Assembly: GCA_002839375.1 (NCBI GenBank)
Contig: PGXY01000003.1
Span: 281,863-345,862 of the forward strand
From: Spirochaetae bacterium HGW-Spirochaetae-1
GTDB taxonomy: Bacteria; Spirochaetota; UBA4802; UBA5550
Direction: 5' to 3'
DNA length: 64,000 nt
Position numbers and translations under genes: made by a program. The notes beneath the pieces were generated by a model, which was not told the DNA's origin, ran no database searches, and worked only from the letters and a program-made list of their open reading frames with translations. How positions within the stretch are numbered: position 1 is the first letter of the stretch; each line of letters begins with the position of its first letter. Shown piece by piece: positions 1 through 8,434 of this stretch.

Positions 1-104
1 TGGAAGGGAAGAATTTTACCATAACCATGATAAAACAAACTACTCTCGGTATCAACCTCTACAGCCCCATGGGCCAGTTGGAGATGAACATCGCCCTGAA
101 ATAA
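1..104 (+). CDS. 3' end of an unknown gene (truncated by window edge)
   Basis: An open frame enters from the left edge (codons in phase from base 3) and ends at a TAA at 102-104. The 33 visible residues end in ..GQLEMNIALK and alternate polar and hydrophobic residues, which could be a closing beta strand, but this is too short to identify. It is followed at once by a strong terminator, which supports it being the real end of a plus-strand gene. Function unknown. Confidence 0.45.
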   Translation, partial: EGKNFTITMIKQTTLGINLYSPMGQLEMNIALK

Positions 105-133
105 AAAAGAAATAATCCCGCTTGATAATACAT

Positions 134-160
134 AAGGCGGCCCTGCAGGCCGCCTTTTTG
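134..160 (+). terminator. Rho-independent terminator
   Basis: A 9-bp perfect stem (AAGGCGGCC at 134-142 with GGCCGCCTT at 148-156), 5-nt loop and a T run. It lies 30 bp after the stop of the partial gene at the left edge. It could also end the minus-strand thyX transcript's opposite neighbour, but the T run favours the plus strand. Confidence 0.85.
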
Positions 161-188
161 ATTCTCATTCATCATAGAAATCCGTTTT

Positions 189-827
189 TCATTTATAGTG
201 AGAGCGAGCCGTCCATTCCTCTTCATTAATGATAAAATCACCGAAAATGGATGGGGCCTCTTTCTGCAGGGCCTTTAGCATTTCAAGGCACACACGGCGT
301 ATCTCCCACTGCGCCGCCTTTTCGAGCCGCAGAGAGAAAATAGTTCTGAATTCACGGAAATTGGCTGAAAAAACTATCTGGCTTTCCAGGGCATTGGGAA
401 GGACAAAGCGGGCATCCTCCTTTCTGGCTCCCGCTTCCCGCAGCATTTCATAAGTCTTCCGCGATGTTTCGATATACTCGCGGAATATACGGGCCGCCTC
501 GTCGTTCTCCATGATCGACGGCGGAATGACATAGTTAAATTCCGATTCATCGACATAGCGCTGGGACTGCTGTGAATAGCTGGCCAGGCGGTGCCGCACC
601 AGCTGATGGGTGAAGGCCCGTGATGCTCCCAGTATTCTGAATGTGGCGCTTGCATGTTCTATGATACTGAGGTGTCCGCGGCGAATGGCAGCCTGGATAA
701 AATTATCGGAACTGTTTTCCGTAATCCGGTCCAGGGAAAGGTAACAGGTTCTGCCCGCCTCTTCGATGAGTTTTTCCGCATTGGGAGTGACTGCAAGAAG
801 TTTCACTTCCGGTTTATTTATTTCCAT
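189..827 (-). CDS. thyX: Flavin-dependent thymidylate synthase ThyX
   Basis: Makes dTMP from dUMP using methylene-tetrahydrofolate as the carbon donor and FAD/NADPH as reductant; cytoplasmic. The 212-residue protein has the ThyX signature RHRX7S at residues 78-88 (RHRLASYSQQS) followed by QRY, which binds FAD and dUMP. Length is normal for the family (about 200-250). The start is the ATG at 827; no strong Shine-Dalgarno is seen. It lies 55 bp downstream of rnfA on the same strand and may be read from the rnf operon. No thyA is in the window. Confidence 0.95.
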   Translation of the reverse strand: MEINKPEVKLLAVTPNAEKLIEEAGRTCYLSLDRITENSSDNFIQAAIRRGHLSIIEHASATFRILGASRAFTHQLVRHRLASYSQQSQRYVDESEFNYVIPPSIMENDEAARIFREYIETSRKTYEMLREAGARKEDARFVLPNALESQIVFSANFREFRTIFSLRLEKAAQWEIRRVCLEMLKALQKEAPSIFGDFIINEEEWTARSHYK

Positions 828-882
828 ATAGTAACACCAGTCCTGTAAATAGACGCCGGGTGCGTCGTTATTCCGGCAACAC

Positions 883-1482
883 TTAAATTTTCATTCCTGA
901 AAAACCGAGAAAGGCCAGGGCCAGAAGTCCCGCTGTAATGAAAGTGATGGGGAGCCCTTTAAGATTTTTGGGGATATCGGCAAGCTCCAGGCGTTCCCGA
1001 ATCCCCGCCATGAGAAGAAGCGCCAGGGTGAATCCCAGTCCGGCTCCAAGTCCCTGCACCACAGATTCCAGAAGTCCCATTTTTGATGTTATAAATCCCG
1101 AATTGATATTAAGCAAAGCTACGCCTAACACGGCACAGTTGGTCGTAATGAGGGGAAGGAAAATTCCCAGGGCCTGATACAGAGACGGCGACACCTTCTG
1201 GATGACCATCTCGACAAGCTGTACGAGCGCGGCAATGACCAGGATGAACGATATTGTACTGAGATACACGATTTCATAAGGAATCAGAATAAACTTGTAG
1301 ATGAGATACGTGAAAAATGATGCCATTACCATGACGAATATTACTGCCAGTCCCATACCCAGGGCTGAATCAAGCTTTTTCGATACACCGAGAAAGGGGC
1401 AAAGTCCCAGCATCTGGGAGAGGACATAGTTATTTATAAAAATCGTGCTGATGAGTATTCCGAGAAGAATTTTTATTTCCAT
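883..1482 (-). CDS. rnfA: Rnf electron transport complex subunit RnfA
   Basis: Integral membrane subunit of Rnf, the ferredoxin:NAD+ oxidoreductase that pumps Na+ or H+. The 199-residue protein has six hydrophobic segments and the two RnfA/NqrE half-site motifs that carry the shared membrane [2Fe-2S] cysteines: LCPFLGV (about residue 27) and [10 protein letters not shown] (about 112). Last gene of the rnfCDGEA cluster, 4 bp after rnfE. In most genomes rnfB follows or is nearby; here the next gene is thyX. Confidence 0.95.
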   Translation of the reverse strand: MEIKILLGILISTIFINNYVLSQMLGLCPFLGVSKKLDSALGMGLAVIFVMVMASFFTYLIYKFILIPYEIVYLSTISFILVIAALVQLVEMVIQKVSPSLYQALGIFLPLITTNCAVLGVALLNINSGFITSKMGLLESVVQGLGAGLGFTLALLLMAGIRERLELADIPKNLKGLPITFITAGLLALAFLGFSGMKI

Positions 1483-1486
1483 AGCA

Positions 1487-2077
1487 TTACCCTTTGCGAG
1501 AATTGATGGCGTTCATGCCCCAGAGCATGAGCCCCAATGTAAAAAATGCTCCCGGGGCAAGGATCATGGCCGTCGATGGCTGCATGCCCGGTATAAGCGT
1601 CAGGCCGAAGAGTTTGTTGGCTCCCAGGCTTTCCCTGACAAAGGCCAAAGCGGATAGTGTCAGACCAAAGCCGAGCCCCATACCCAGGCCATCGAGAATG
1701 GAAGTTATGATACCGTTTTTTGACGCGAATTCTTCGGCCCTTCCCAGGATTATGCAGTTCACCACGATGAGGGGAATGAATATGCCCAGAGCCTTGTACA
1801 CACCGGGCTGAAAGGCATTGAGCATCAGTTCCACAACGGTAACAAAGGTGGCGATAATACTGATAAAAATCGGCATCCGTATGTGATCCGGGACAAATCC
1901 TTTCACAAGGGAAACGATCAGGTTGGAACCCGTAAGGACAAAGGTTGTGGCAAGTGTCATCCAGAAGGCATTGGAAACCGACGTTGATACGGCCAGGGTG
2001 GGACACATGCCGATGCCGATGACCAGAATGGGATTTTTTGCCCATATGCCCTTTTTAAACTCCGACCAGTAATTCAT
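1487..2077 (-). CDS. rnfE: Rnf electron transport complex subunit RnfE
   Basis: Membrane subunit paralogous to RnfA and homologous to NqrD. The 196-residue protein has several membrane segments and the matching cysteine motifs GMCPTLAVS (near residue 24) and [10 protein letters not shown] (near 110), which in Rnf/Nqr form the intramembrane iron-sulfur site together with RnfA. Its start overlaps the end of rnfG by 4 bp, a sign of translational coupling. Confidence 0.95.
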   Translation of the reverse strand: MNYWSEFKKGIWAKNPILVIGIGMCPTLAVSTSVSNAFWMTLATTFVLTGSNLIVSLVKGFVPDHIRMPIFISIIATFVTVVELMLNAFQPGVYKALGIFIPLIVVNCIILGRAEEFASKNGIITSILDGLGMGLGFGLTLSALAFVRESLGANKLFGLTLIPGMQPSTAMILAPGAFFTLGLMLWGMNAINSRKG

Positions 2078-2766
2078 TTCTGCCCCCCCGCACTGTTCGA
2101 TTCCGCCGACAAGGCCTTCTGCAGTTTTTTAAAACCTGAATCAAGACTCCTGATAACGGCCCGGCCCGTAATGGTAGCGCCGGTGATCGATGTTATGGCA
2201 TTACGCTCCATGAGCTCATTCTTCATTGCCGGAGACCAGTCTCCCTTTTTCAGAATATTAATGCCGCTGTCCAGACTTAGACCGGAAAATTGCTCCTGGA
2301 ACCAGGGCAACATATTTCCGTCATCACCATTTTTAACCCCCGTTAGTTTGCCGAATAATGTATTCTGGCTGGCAATTTCCATACAGCGGGCTCCCAGGCC
2401 CGGCGTCTCGGTCTGGTTCAGGATGGAGATTCCCAGTATCCTGTTATTCTCATCTACACCTACGATGGATTCTACGGGACCGCCGTATCCGGCACTGGCG
2501 GCGATAAAGGCGTATGCCTTGACGGGTTTTCCATCAACTTCCTTTTCCCCGATCCAGTAATGAAACGCCGCGTGGTCAATTTCAGTTTTATTTTCTTTAA
2601 CAATCTTATAGCCGGGCAATATGAGAAGGAGAGCGTTATCCTGTTTTACTTTTTTTTGCTTCAAAATATTGGGATAGGTAATTTTCTCTACATGCGAGAG
2701 CACAAATGCAGCAATAAAAGCAACAGCCGTAAGAATTAATGTGGGCTTGATAATAGTATTCATCAT
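2074..2766 (-). CDS. rnfG: Rnf complex flavoprotein subunit RnfG
   Basis: Covalent-FMN subunit of Rnf, homologous to NqrC. The 230-residue protein has one N-terminal membrane anchor (about residues 7-25) and then a domain outside the cytoplasm. The FMN attachment site fits the [S/T]GAT-x-[S/T] pattern in ITGATITGRAV near residue 200; FMN is normally linked to the last Thr by an ApbE-type transferase, which is not in this window. Between rnfD and rnfE in the usual order. Confidence 0.94.
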   Translation of the reverse strand: MMNTIIKPTLILTAVAFIAAFVLSHVEKITYPNILKQKKVKQDNALLLILPGYKIVKENKTEIDHAAFHYWIGEKEVDGKPVKAYAFIAASAGYGGPVESIVGVDENNRILGISILNQTETPGLGARCMEIASQNTLFGKLTGVKNGDDGNMLPWFQEQFSGLSLDSGINILKKGDWSPAMKNELMERNAITSITGATITGRAVIRSLDSGFKKLQKALSAESNSAGGQK

Positions 2767-2865
2767 AATTACTCTTTCTATTCCATCACGTGTTTATACA
2801 CATTAATATCCTTAAAAAAAACACCCCGAAAAAATATTCCCGACAGGTGCTCTTTACCATGCAAC

Positions 2866-3942
2866 TCATGTTCCGAAAAGCTTCGGTTTCAAAAACCGGT
2901 CTATGAGCGGAACCAATGCGTTCATCAGGAGTATGGAGTATGATACTCCCTCGGGATACCCGCCCCAGATCCTTATGACGAATGTAATAATGCCGCAGCC
3001 CATGCCAAAAAGCAGCATGCCCTTTCCCGTCACCGGCGATGTCACCATGTCCGTGGCCATAAAAAAGGCCCCGAGAAAAAGACCTCCCGACAGGATATTT
3101 GACAGGGCCACCATGTGCGGCGACGGATAGCCGATAAGATTATAATAGACCAGGGTCAGAATGCCCACGGTGCCGATAAAGGACACCGGCACATGCCAGG
3201 TGATCACTTTTCGATAAAGCATAAATATGCCGCCGAGAAGCAGAAGCATGGCCGAGGTTTCCCCGATACAGCCACCCATGTTCCCCATGAACTGTGTTTT
3301 TAGCATTGACGGTGAAAAAAGGAAGTCGCTGAACTGCTGAATCGTGATATTATATTCACCGAGAAGTTTGGCCCCTTCTTTGAAGGCGGTGAGCGGTGTG
3401 GCCTGCGTAAGCGCATCAAAGGCCTTTTCAGGAAGCCCCATAGTGTTCTGCACATTCCCAGCCAGGACACTGACTCCCTGAAAGGTGTGCCACCCCGTGG
3501 TCATCTGCACCGGCCAGGAGGCCAGCATAAAGGCCCTTGCTGCCAGGGCCGGGTTGAAAATATTGAATCCCAGGCCGCCAAAAAGCTGTTTTACAATGAT
3601 AATGGCAAAAAAAGAACCGATGGACACCATCCATACCGGGGCCTGGGGAGGCACATTCATGGCCACAAGAATTCCCGTAATAACCGCGGAACCATCTTTC
3701 ACTGTAACGGGCTTTTTCAGCAGAAACTGCATGATGGCCTCGGCGATGACAGCGGACACGGCACCGGTCAAAAGAACAAGGGCCGCCCTGAGACCGAATG
3801 AATAAACTGAAAAAGCCATGGCGGGAAGTAGGGCAATGACGACCGTCCACATTATTGAGGGAATGGAATTTGTGACACGTATATGGGGAGGACTTGAAAC
3901 CGCAAGCAGGGCGCTGGATACTTTGTTTCCATTCTCAGACAT
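2866..3942 (-). CDS. rnfD: Rnf complex membrane flavoprotein subunit RnfD
   Basis: Large membrane subunit, homologous to NqrB, with covalent FMN and probably part of the ion path. The 358-residue protein has about nine or ten hydrophobic segments. The FMN-threonine motif is seen in ALTQATPLTAF (about residues 177-187), matching the S/T-x-A-T-P-L pattern. Next to rnfC with a 13-bp gap. The 99-bp gap to rnfG (2767-2865) holds only an A-rich stretch and no gene. Confidence 0.95.
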   Translation of the reverse strand: MSENGNKVSSALLAVSSPPHIRVTNSIPSIMWTVVIALLPAMAFSVYSFGLRAALVLLTGAVSAVIAEAIMQFLLKKPVTVKDGSAVITGILVAMNVPPQAPVWMVSIGSFFAIIIVKQLFGGLGFNIFNPALAARAFMLASWPVQMTTGWHTFQGVSVLAGNVQNTMGLPEKAFDALTQATPLTAFKEGAKLLGEYNITIQQFSDFLFSPSMLKTQFMGNMGGCIGETSAMLLLLGGIFMLYRKVITWHVPVSFIGTVGILTLVYYNLIGYPSPHMVALSNILSGGLFLGAFFMATDMVTSPVTGKGMLLFGMGCGIITFVIRIWGGYPEGVSYSILLMNALVPLIDRFLKPKLFGT

Positions 3943-3955
3943 ACCGGTACCATTA

Positions 3956-5275
3956 CTATTTTTTTTGTTTGATGCGTTCCTGGGCCAGCTTTATGAAATG
4001 ACTGAGAGGTCTATTCGCCGGACAGCTGTAGGAACATGAACCGCACATAATACAATCCGATGGATTCAGATTGTTCGCCAGGTCAAACCTGTTATTTTCC
4101 ACAGCCGTGCCCAGATCGCAGGGCAGAAGACCCATGGGACAGGCCGCGACACATTTCCCGCATCGAATACATGGTGAAAAATCACCTATATTCACCTCAT
4201 CGCGCGAGAGAAATAATATTCCCGAGGTACCTTTCACCACGGGTATATCCATGGAATGCACGCTGAGACCGCACATGGGGCCGCCGATGATAATTTTCGC
4301 CGGGTCTCCCTTCAGGCCGCCGCAATCCTCAACGATTTCGGATATCCTGGTGCCTATGCGGACCTTGTAATTGCCTGGTTTATTTATCATCTTTCCTGAT
4401 ACGGTGATATACCGTTCAAAAAGAGGTTTATCAAAAAGAACCGCCTCGCGGATTGCAAAAACAGTGCCTATATTCTGAACTACAATACCCACATCCATGG
4501 GCAGTCCGCGCGAAGGCACTTCCTTTCCCGTGAGAGTATATATGAGCTGTTTTTCTGCTCCCTGGGGATACTTGGTCCGAAGCGCCTTAACGCTGATGTC
4601 TTCCCGGGGTTTTACTTCCAGCAGGGCCTTCTGAAGCACCTTTACTGCGCCGATTTTATTATTTTCCACGCCCACAATGGCCTTTTTGATCCCCAGGGCT
4701 TTCAGTGTTATCTGAATTCCCTCGATTATCTGACTGGGGAAGGTATGCATGAGCATATCATCGACAGTAAGATAAGGCTCACATTCAGCTCCGTTTACGA
4801 TCAGCGTATCGATCGCCGTTTCCGAAGGGGGCGAAAGTTTTACCGACGTGGGGAAAGCTGCACCGCCCAGGCCCACGATACCGGCACTGCGGATCTTCAC
4901 GAGAATTTCTTCTGCCGTGATATCCTCAATTTTTCTGTCGTCGCGGGCAGCATGAGAAGAAGTGAAGGCGCCCTCGGCCTCGATTATAACTGTGGGCTGT
5001 TTCTGGTAGACTGTCAGGGTTTCGGCGATATCAACGACCTTTCCCGGCACCGATGCATGTACATTGGCGCTGACAAATCCCGTTGCCTCACCGATGAGCT
5101 GTCCTTCTTCAACAATATCACCCACTTTCACAATCGGTCTGGCCGGGGCCCCGATATGCTGCTGCATCGGGATATAACAGGTTTTCGGGATGACCAGATT
5201 GGAAAAAGCCATCCCCTCGGTTATATGTTTGTTTTCAGGAGGATGAATGCCTCCCCGAAAGCTGGAAAAAATCAT
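3956..5275 (-). CDS. rnfC: Rnf complex iron-sulfur subunit RnfC
   Basis: Peripheral subunit that binds NADH/FMN and two [4Fe-4S] clusters. The 439-residue protein begins with the RnfC N-terminal domain (F-x-G-G-x-H-P-P at residues 6-13), has an NADH/FMN-binding middle region (GAAFPTSVKL, NGAECEPYLT), and ends with two ferredoxin-like motifs starting at Cys369 (CIRCGKCVAACP) and about Cys408 (CIMCGSCSYSCP). The second cluster pattern separates it from NqrA. The ATG at 5275 overlaps the TGA of the upstream small gene (ATGA), so the pair is probably coupled. Confidence 0.95.
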   Translation of the reverse strand: MIFSSFRGGIHPPENKHITEGMAFSNLVIPKTCYIPMQQHIGAPARPIVKVGDIVEEGQLIGEATGFVSANVHASVPGKVVDIAETLTVYQKQPTVIIEAEGAFTSSHAARDDRKIEDITAEEILVKIRSAGIVGLGGAAFPTSVKLSPPSETAIDTLIVNGAECEPYLTVDDMLMHTFPSQIIEGIQITLKALGIKKAIVGVENNKIGAVKVLQKALLEVKPREDISVKALRTKYPQGAEKQLIYTLTGKEVPSRGLPMDVGIVVQNIGTVFAIREAVLFDKPLFERYITVSGKMINKPGNYKVRIGTRISEIVEDCGGLKGDPAKIIIGGPMCGLSVHSMDIPVVKGTSGILFLSRDEVNIGDFSPCIRCGKCVAACPMGLLPCDLGTAVENNRFDLANNLNPSDCIMCGSCSYSCPANRPLSHFIKLAQERIKQKK

Positions 5276-5556
5276 CAGACTTCCTTGGTAGAATAGATCT
5301 CGTCTTTAATAGGAAGTTCTTTTCTCAGGTTTTTGATGTAAGGGAAAAGCTCTCCTGATGGGGCATAATACTCACAATCTTCCATAATACGGCGCGCCAC
5401 GGTAAAATACTTGTAGAGTTTTTCCTCACCGGACCGTTTAACCCATTTTTTCTTCAGGCATTTGACCCTGAGAACGTACCTGTCGGGCTCTGATTCGTAC
5501 TGCCTGATGACAATACAATGCTGACAGTTGGAACAAAAAATCTTCTCTTTTGACAT
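5275..5556 (-). CDS. Small Cys-rich protein leading the rnf operon
   Basis: A 93-residue soluble basic protein, unknown by name. It carries C8-x2-C11-x2-C14, then C33 and C61, a set that could bind zinc or an iron-sulfur cluster. No membrane segment. A good Shine-Dalgarno (AAGGAAGG) lies 8 bp before the ATG at 5556, and its stop overlaps the rnfC start, so it is the first gene of the rnf transcript. It is too short and lacks the cluster ladder to be RnfB. A role in assembly, regulation or electron delivery to Rnf is only inference. Confidence 0.8.
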   Translation of the reverse strand: MSKEKIFCSNCQHCIVIRQYESEPDRYVLRVKCLKKKWVKRSGEEKLYKYFTVARRIMEDCEYYAPSGELFPYIKNLRKELPIKDEIYSTKEV

Positions 5557-5601
5557 TGAGATATACCTTCCTTAATTAACACCTTTTGAGATGTTTTTTA
5601 C

Positions 5602-5630
5602 CTAATATACAATGTACAGGATATTGTCAA
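5602..5630 (-). promoter_or_regulatory. Sigma-70-type promoter of the rnf operon
   Basis: On the minus strand a perfect -35 TTGACA (5630-5625), a 17-bp spacer and a -10 TATTAG (5607-5602). Transcription would begin near 5595, giving a leader of about 40 nt before the Cys-rich gene. The rest of the 5557-5954 gap is AT-rich with no gene seen. Confidence 0.6.
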
Positions 5631-5889
5631 GGGTAACCATGCTGAGACGCACACAGAATTTTCAATACAATTTTTAATCGGGAATCAGTCAAGCAGTTTT
5701 TATTTTTAAGTAATTAAGGATCGCGGGAGAAATACTTATAGTCCAGGAAATATTTTAAAGAATATCTCCACAGATACAGAGGCACAGGGGGGAGCGAGCT
5801 GAATAATATCATTTTTTTATATGTTTACACGAAGTACAGTAGGGCACCCCCATAAACCCATAAACCGGGCGATAAATATAATATTTCAT

Positions 5890-5918
5890 TTGACTAAAAA
5901 ACACTATTTTAATAACAA
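5890..5918 (+). promoter_or_regulatory. Possible promoter of the CsgG-like outer-membrane gene
   Basis: TTGACT at 5890-5895, 17-bp spacer, weak -10 TAACAA at 5913-5918, about 37 bp before the ATG at 5955. The region is AT-rich, so chance matches are likely. Confidence 0.35.
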
Positions 5919-5954
5919 TACAAAATTTAATATATCAACTACAGGGCGATAATC

Positions 5955-7205
5955 ATGACAGCTACTTCTTTAAAAATCAATATCATCACGATCCTGCTGC
6001 TAATATCCGGCTTTACTCTGCAGGCATTTTCCGAACCTGCTGAAATACGAATTGCCGTAATGGATTTCAAGGCCAATGACACCTCAAAATTTTCCACCAT
6101 CGCCGTTTCTGAGTTCATCGGCATCGAAATGGCCAACAAAAAGGAACTCACCATTATCGAACGGAGTCAGGTCGGAGCCATACTGAACGAACAGGGGTTC
6201 CAGAAGACGGGATGCACCGACCAGTCCTGCGCCGTAGAGATGGGGAAACTTTTGTCGGCAAAAAAAATCATCATCGGTACCGTGAATAAAACGGGAAATG
6301 TCTATGTCATCACAGCAAAGGTCGTGGACGTTGAATCGGGTCGCATTGATGTGGCTGAAACGGAACGTTGCACAAAAGAGGATGATTTTGAACTGGCCTC
6401 AAGGATACTATCAGTCAAACTCACCAATAAAATTGCTGGCACGAGCTATGCCATTCCTGTACGCACTTACCTGCAGGACGATGAGAGAAACAGGTTTTCC
6501 ATTGGCCTGTTGTATCAGTTCGGCCTGTATCCCAATTATAGAATGCCCTCCCTGGTTTACGATTCCTCGGATGGTATTCATAAGTTTCAAGGCAAAGGAG
6601 CTGAGATATTAACTCATTCACTCATCATATCGGCTGGATATGAGTTCTTACACAATTTTGAATTAAAGGCAGAGTTTAGTTATATGCTGTACCTGGATAC
6701 ATCAGTACGTGAGTTTGATGACATTGCTTCGGGTGTTAACTATAGTCAAAATTTAATTGTAGATGATAGAAAGTCAGAAAGTTTTGATGTAACCATCTTT
6801 CCCATGTATAAATTTCCGCTAACCGGCTTCCACCTGTTCATCGCTCCGGGAATAGGATATAGATTTAACAAACAAAAAGAAAGTTATTCATTATATTATG
6901 ATTATTCCGATGGATCAGATGGCATCTCTGGTGAATATCTATTAAAGCCTGTCGGGCATGCCTTCATTTTAAAATGTGAAGTTGGCACAACAGTGTATAT
7001 TTCCCGTTTTATGGAACTTGTTTTTTCTATCGGCATTGATGGTCAGGTTTATTCCAGCTATTTCAATAATGTAGATGTAGAGAAAATACATGAAACTATA
7101 ACAGGAACACCGGCATATCCTGTTGAAAAAATAATAAATAATTCACAAAACAATACCTGCATCGGGTATTACATTAAGTTAGGCTTCAACATCAGGATAT
7201 TTTGA
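5955..7205 (+). CDS. CsgG/LpoB-like domain fused to an outer-membrane beta-barrel-like domain
   Basis: A 416-residue exported protein: signal peptide about 1-26 (ends near QAFSEPA), then a CsgG/penicillin-binding-protein-activator-like domain (about 30-160; IRIAVMDFKAND, ..TIIERSQVGAILNEQGFQ.. , KKIIIGTVNK), then about 240 residues of alternating aromatic strands ending in a terminal Phe (GFNIRIF), typical of an outer-membrane barrel. The CsgG-like part has the TGCTDQSCA disulfide-type segment common in spirochaete members. It is monocistronic, divergent from rnf. Role unknown; cell-envelope biogenesis or secretion is a guess. GC is lower in the barrel half. Confidence 0.75.
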   Translation: MTATSLKINIITILLLISGFTLQAFSEPAEIRIAVMDFKANDTSKFSTIAVSEFIGIEMANKKELTIIERSQVGAILNEQGFQKTGCTDQSCAVEMGKLLSAKKIIIGTVNKTGNVYVITAKVVDVESGRIDVAETERCTKEDDFELASRILSVKLTNKIAGTSYAIPVRTYLQDDERNRFSIGLLYQFGLYPNYRMPSLVYDSSDGIHKFQGKGAEILTHSLIISAGYEFLHNFELKAEFSYMLYLDTSVREFDDIASGVNYSQNLIVDDRKSESFDVTIFPMYKFPLTGFHLFIAPGIGYRFNKQKESYSLYYDYSDGSDGISGEYLLKPVGHAFILKCEVGTTVYISRFMELVFSIGIDGQVYSSYFNNVDVEKIHETITGTPAYPVEKIINNSQNNTCIGYYIKLGFNIRIF

Positions 7206-7258
7206 AGGACATCCCGGCAGGAGCCTGTTTTTAAATTTTCTTGTTTTTTCACTCCCCA

Positions 7259-7301
7259 TTAATGCACAACTGCCGGTCGGTAGCCAGCAGTTGTGCATTA
7301 A
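7259..7301. repeat. Perfect 14-bp inverted repeat between convergent genes
   Basis: TTAATGCACAACTG at 7259-7272 is the exact reverse complement of 7288-7301, with a 15-nt loop. It sits between the ends of the CsgG-like gene and the thioredoxin gene, where a shared terminator is expected, but neither side has a T run. It may be a Rho-type or structural 3' end, or a protein site. Confidence 0.7.
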
Positions 7302-7394
7302 AAGGTTGCTCTATATATAATGTATTTAAGGGCATTATATCCATTCCGGTTTTACAGGGCATGGCTATTCTATTACCGGAACGAAATCCGCTTT

Positions 7395-7748
7395 TTACTG
7401 AATTTTCAGCACATCACGAAAAACCTCAACAAAAGTCTGTTTCGGAAGCGCTCCTGCCGCCATCTGGGGCTTATCATTCATGGGAATGAAAAGTATGCTG
7501 GGAATGCTTGATATTCCAAAGGCAGCAGCCAGATCCCTCTCCTGCTCCGTATTCACCTTGTAAATATTCACCTTTCCCTCATATTCCCGGGAAAGTTCTT
7601 CCAGTACGGGAGCTACCATTTTACAGGGACCGCACCAGTCTGCATAGAAGTCAATAACCGCAGGAAGATCCCCGGCATATTCCCATTCTTTCTTTGTTTC
7701 AAAATCAAAGATTTTTTCCTTAAAAGTTTCAACGTTCAAGTGTTCCAT
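7395..7748 (-). CDS. trxA: Thioredoxin
   Basis: Thiol-disulfide reductant of the cytoplasm. The 117-residue protein has the classical active site WCGPC (residues 38-42) and the cis-proline loop (SIPS near residue 84). Length is normal, with a slightly longer N-terminus than E. coli TrxA. Strong Shine-Dalgarno (AAGGAAGGGG) before the ATG at 7748 and its own promoter at 7863-7891. No thioredoxin reductase is nearby. Confidence 0.95.
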   Translation of the reverse strand: MEHLNVETFKEKIFDFETKKEWEYAGDLPAVIDFYADWCGPCKMVAPVLEELSREYEGKVNIYKVNTEQERDLAAAFGISSIPSILFIPMNDKPQMAAGALPKQTFVEVFRDVLKIQ

Positions 7749-7862
7749 AATAGAATCCCCTTCCTTCTCATTTTTTTCAGGATCATTTGCCGCCTGATTT
7801 CAGGACTGATGCTGTATATCCCGTTATTTATTATTTAAATATTTTTTAAATTTCTTAAATAC

Positions 7863-7891
7863 AAGATACAGATATTATTTGTCATTGTCAA
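7863..7891 (-). promoter_or_regulatory. Sigma-70-type promoter of the thioredoxin gene
   Basis: On the minus strand TTGACA (7891-7886), 17-bp spacer and TATCTT (7868-7863). Leader of about 105 nt before the ATG at 7748. Confidence 0.55.
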
Positions 7892-7928
7892 CTATTTCCA
7901 GTGGAAAGTATTATTTTTTTTAGTTTTT

Positions 7929-7960
7929 TTGCCGGTCTGAGAGCATTGTTAAACCGGCAA
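7929..7960 (-). terminator. Hairpin at the 3' end of the ACT/paaK transcript
   Basis: TTGCCGGT (7929-7936) pairs with ACCGGCAA (7953-7960), an 8-bp GC-rich stem 20 bp after the ACT-gene stop. The flank on the transcribed strand is A-rich, not T-rich, so it is not a canonical intrinsic terminator; it may protect the 3' end. Confidence 0.45.
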
Positions 7961-7980
7961 TCGCTTCACTTTGAGGCTGT

Positions 7981-8415
7981 TCAGATTAGATATAATTCAT
8001 TGTCGGTGAGCACGTCGTAGCCCTGATCCTTCAGAATGTTTTCGGTCCGCTGCACATTTTCCACCTGGAAAACAAAAACGGCTTCTTTGGTTCCCTGAAG
8101 GATAAACCCATAGGCATCATCAACATTGACATCATTATCGGCCAGTACCGATGATGCCCTGCGGAGCGAACCGGGCGTATCGTCGATCTTTACAGCCACG
8201 ATATCTTTCAGCGTGGCGGCAAAACCCTCTTCCATGAGGACCTCACAGCATTCCAAAGGTTTATCCACCAGGAGCTTGATTATGCCGTAATCGCCGGAAT
8301 CGGAAATGGTGATGGCCCTGATATTGATGTTCTTCTTTTCCAAAACTATGGTAATCTTTTTTATCTTTCCCGGCTTGTTTTCAGCAAAAACGGATATCTG
8401 TTTCGGCATACTCAT
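7981..8415 (-). CDS. Tandem ACT-domain protein
   Basis: A 144-residue protein of two ACT domains (about 4-70 and 71-144; KQISVFAENKPGKI, VAVKIDDTPGSL), the fold that binds amino acids for allosteric control. It lies 19 bp downstream of a phenylacetate-CoA ligase gene, an arrangement known in anaerobes and archaea that degrade aromatic amino acids; the ACT protein is thought to sense amino acids there. No catalytic domain. The start at 8415 has an AGGATGAG-type ribosome site. Confidence 0.85.
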   Translation of the reverse strand: MSMPKQISVFAENKPGKIKKITIVLEKKNINIRAITISDSGDYGIIKLLVDKPLECCEVLMEEGFAATLKDIVAVKIDDTPGSLRRASSVLADNDVNVDDAYGFILQGTKEAVFVFQVENVQRTENILKDQGYDVLTDNELYLI

Positions 8416-8434
8416 CCTCCCTTATTATGCGGCA

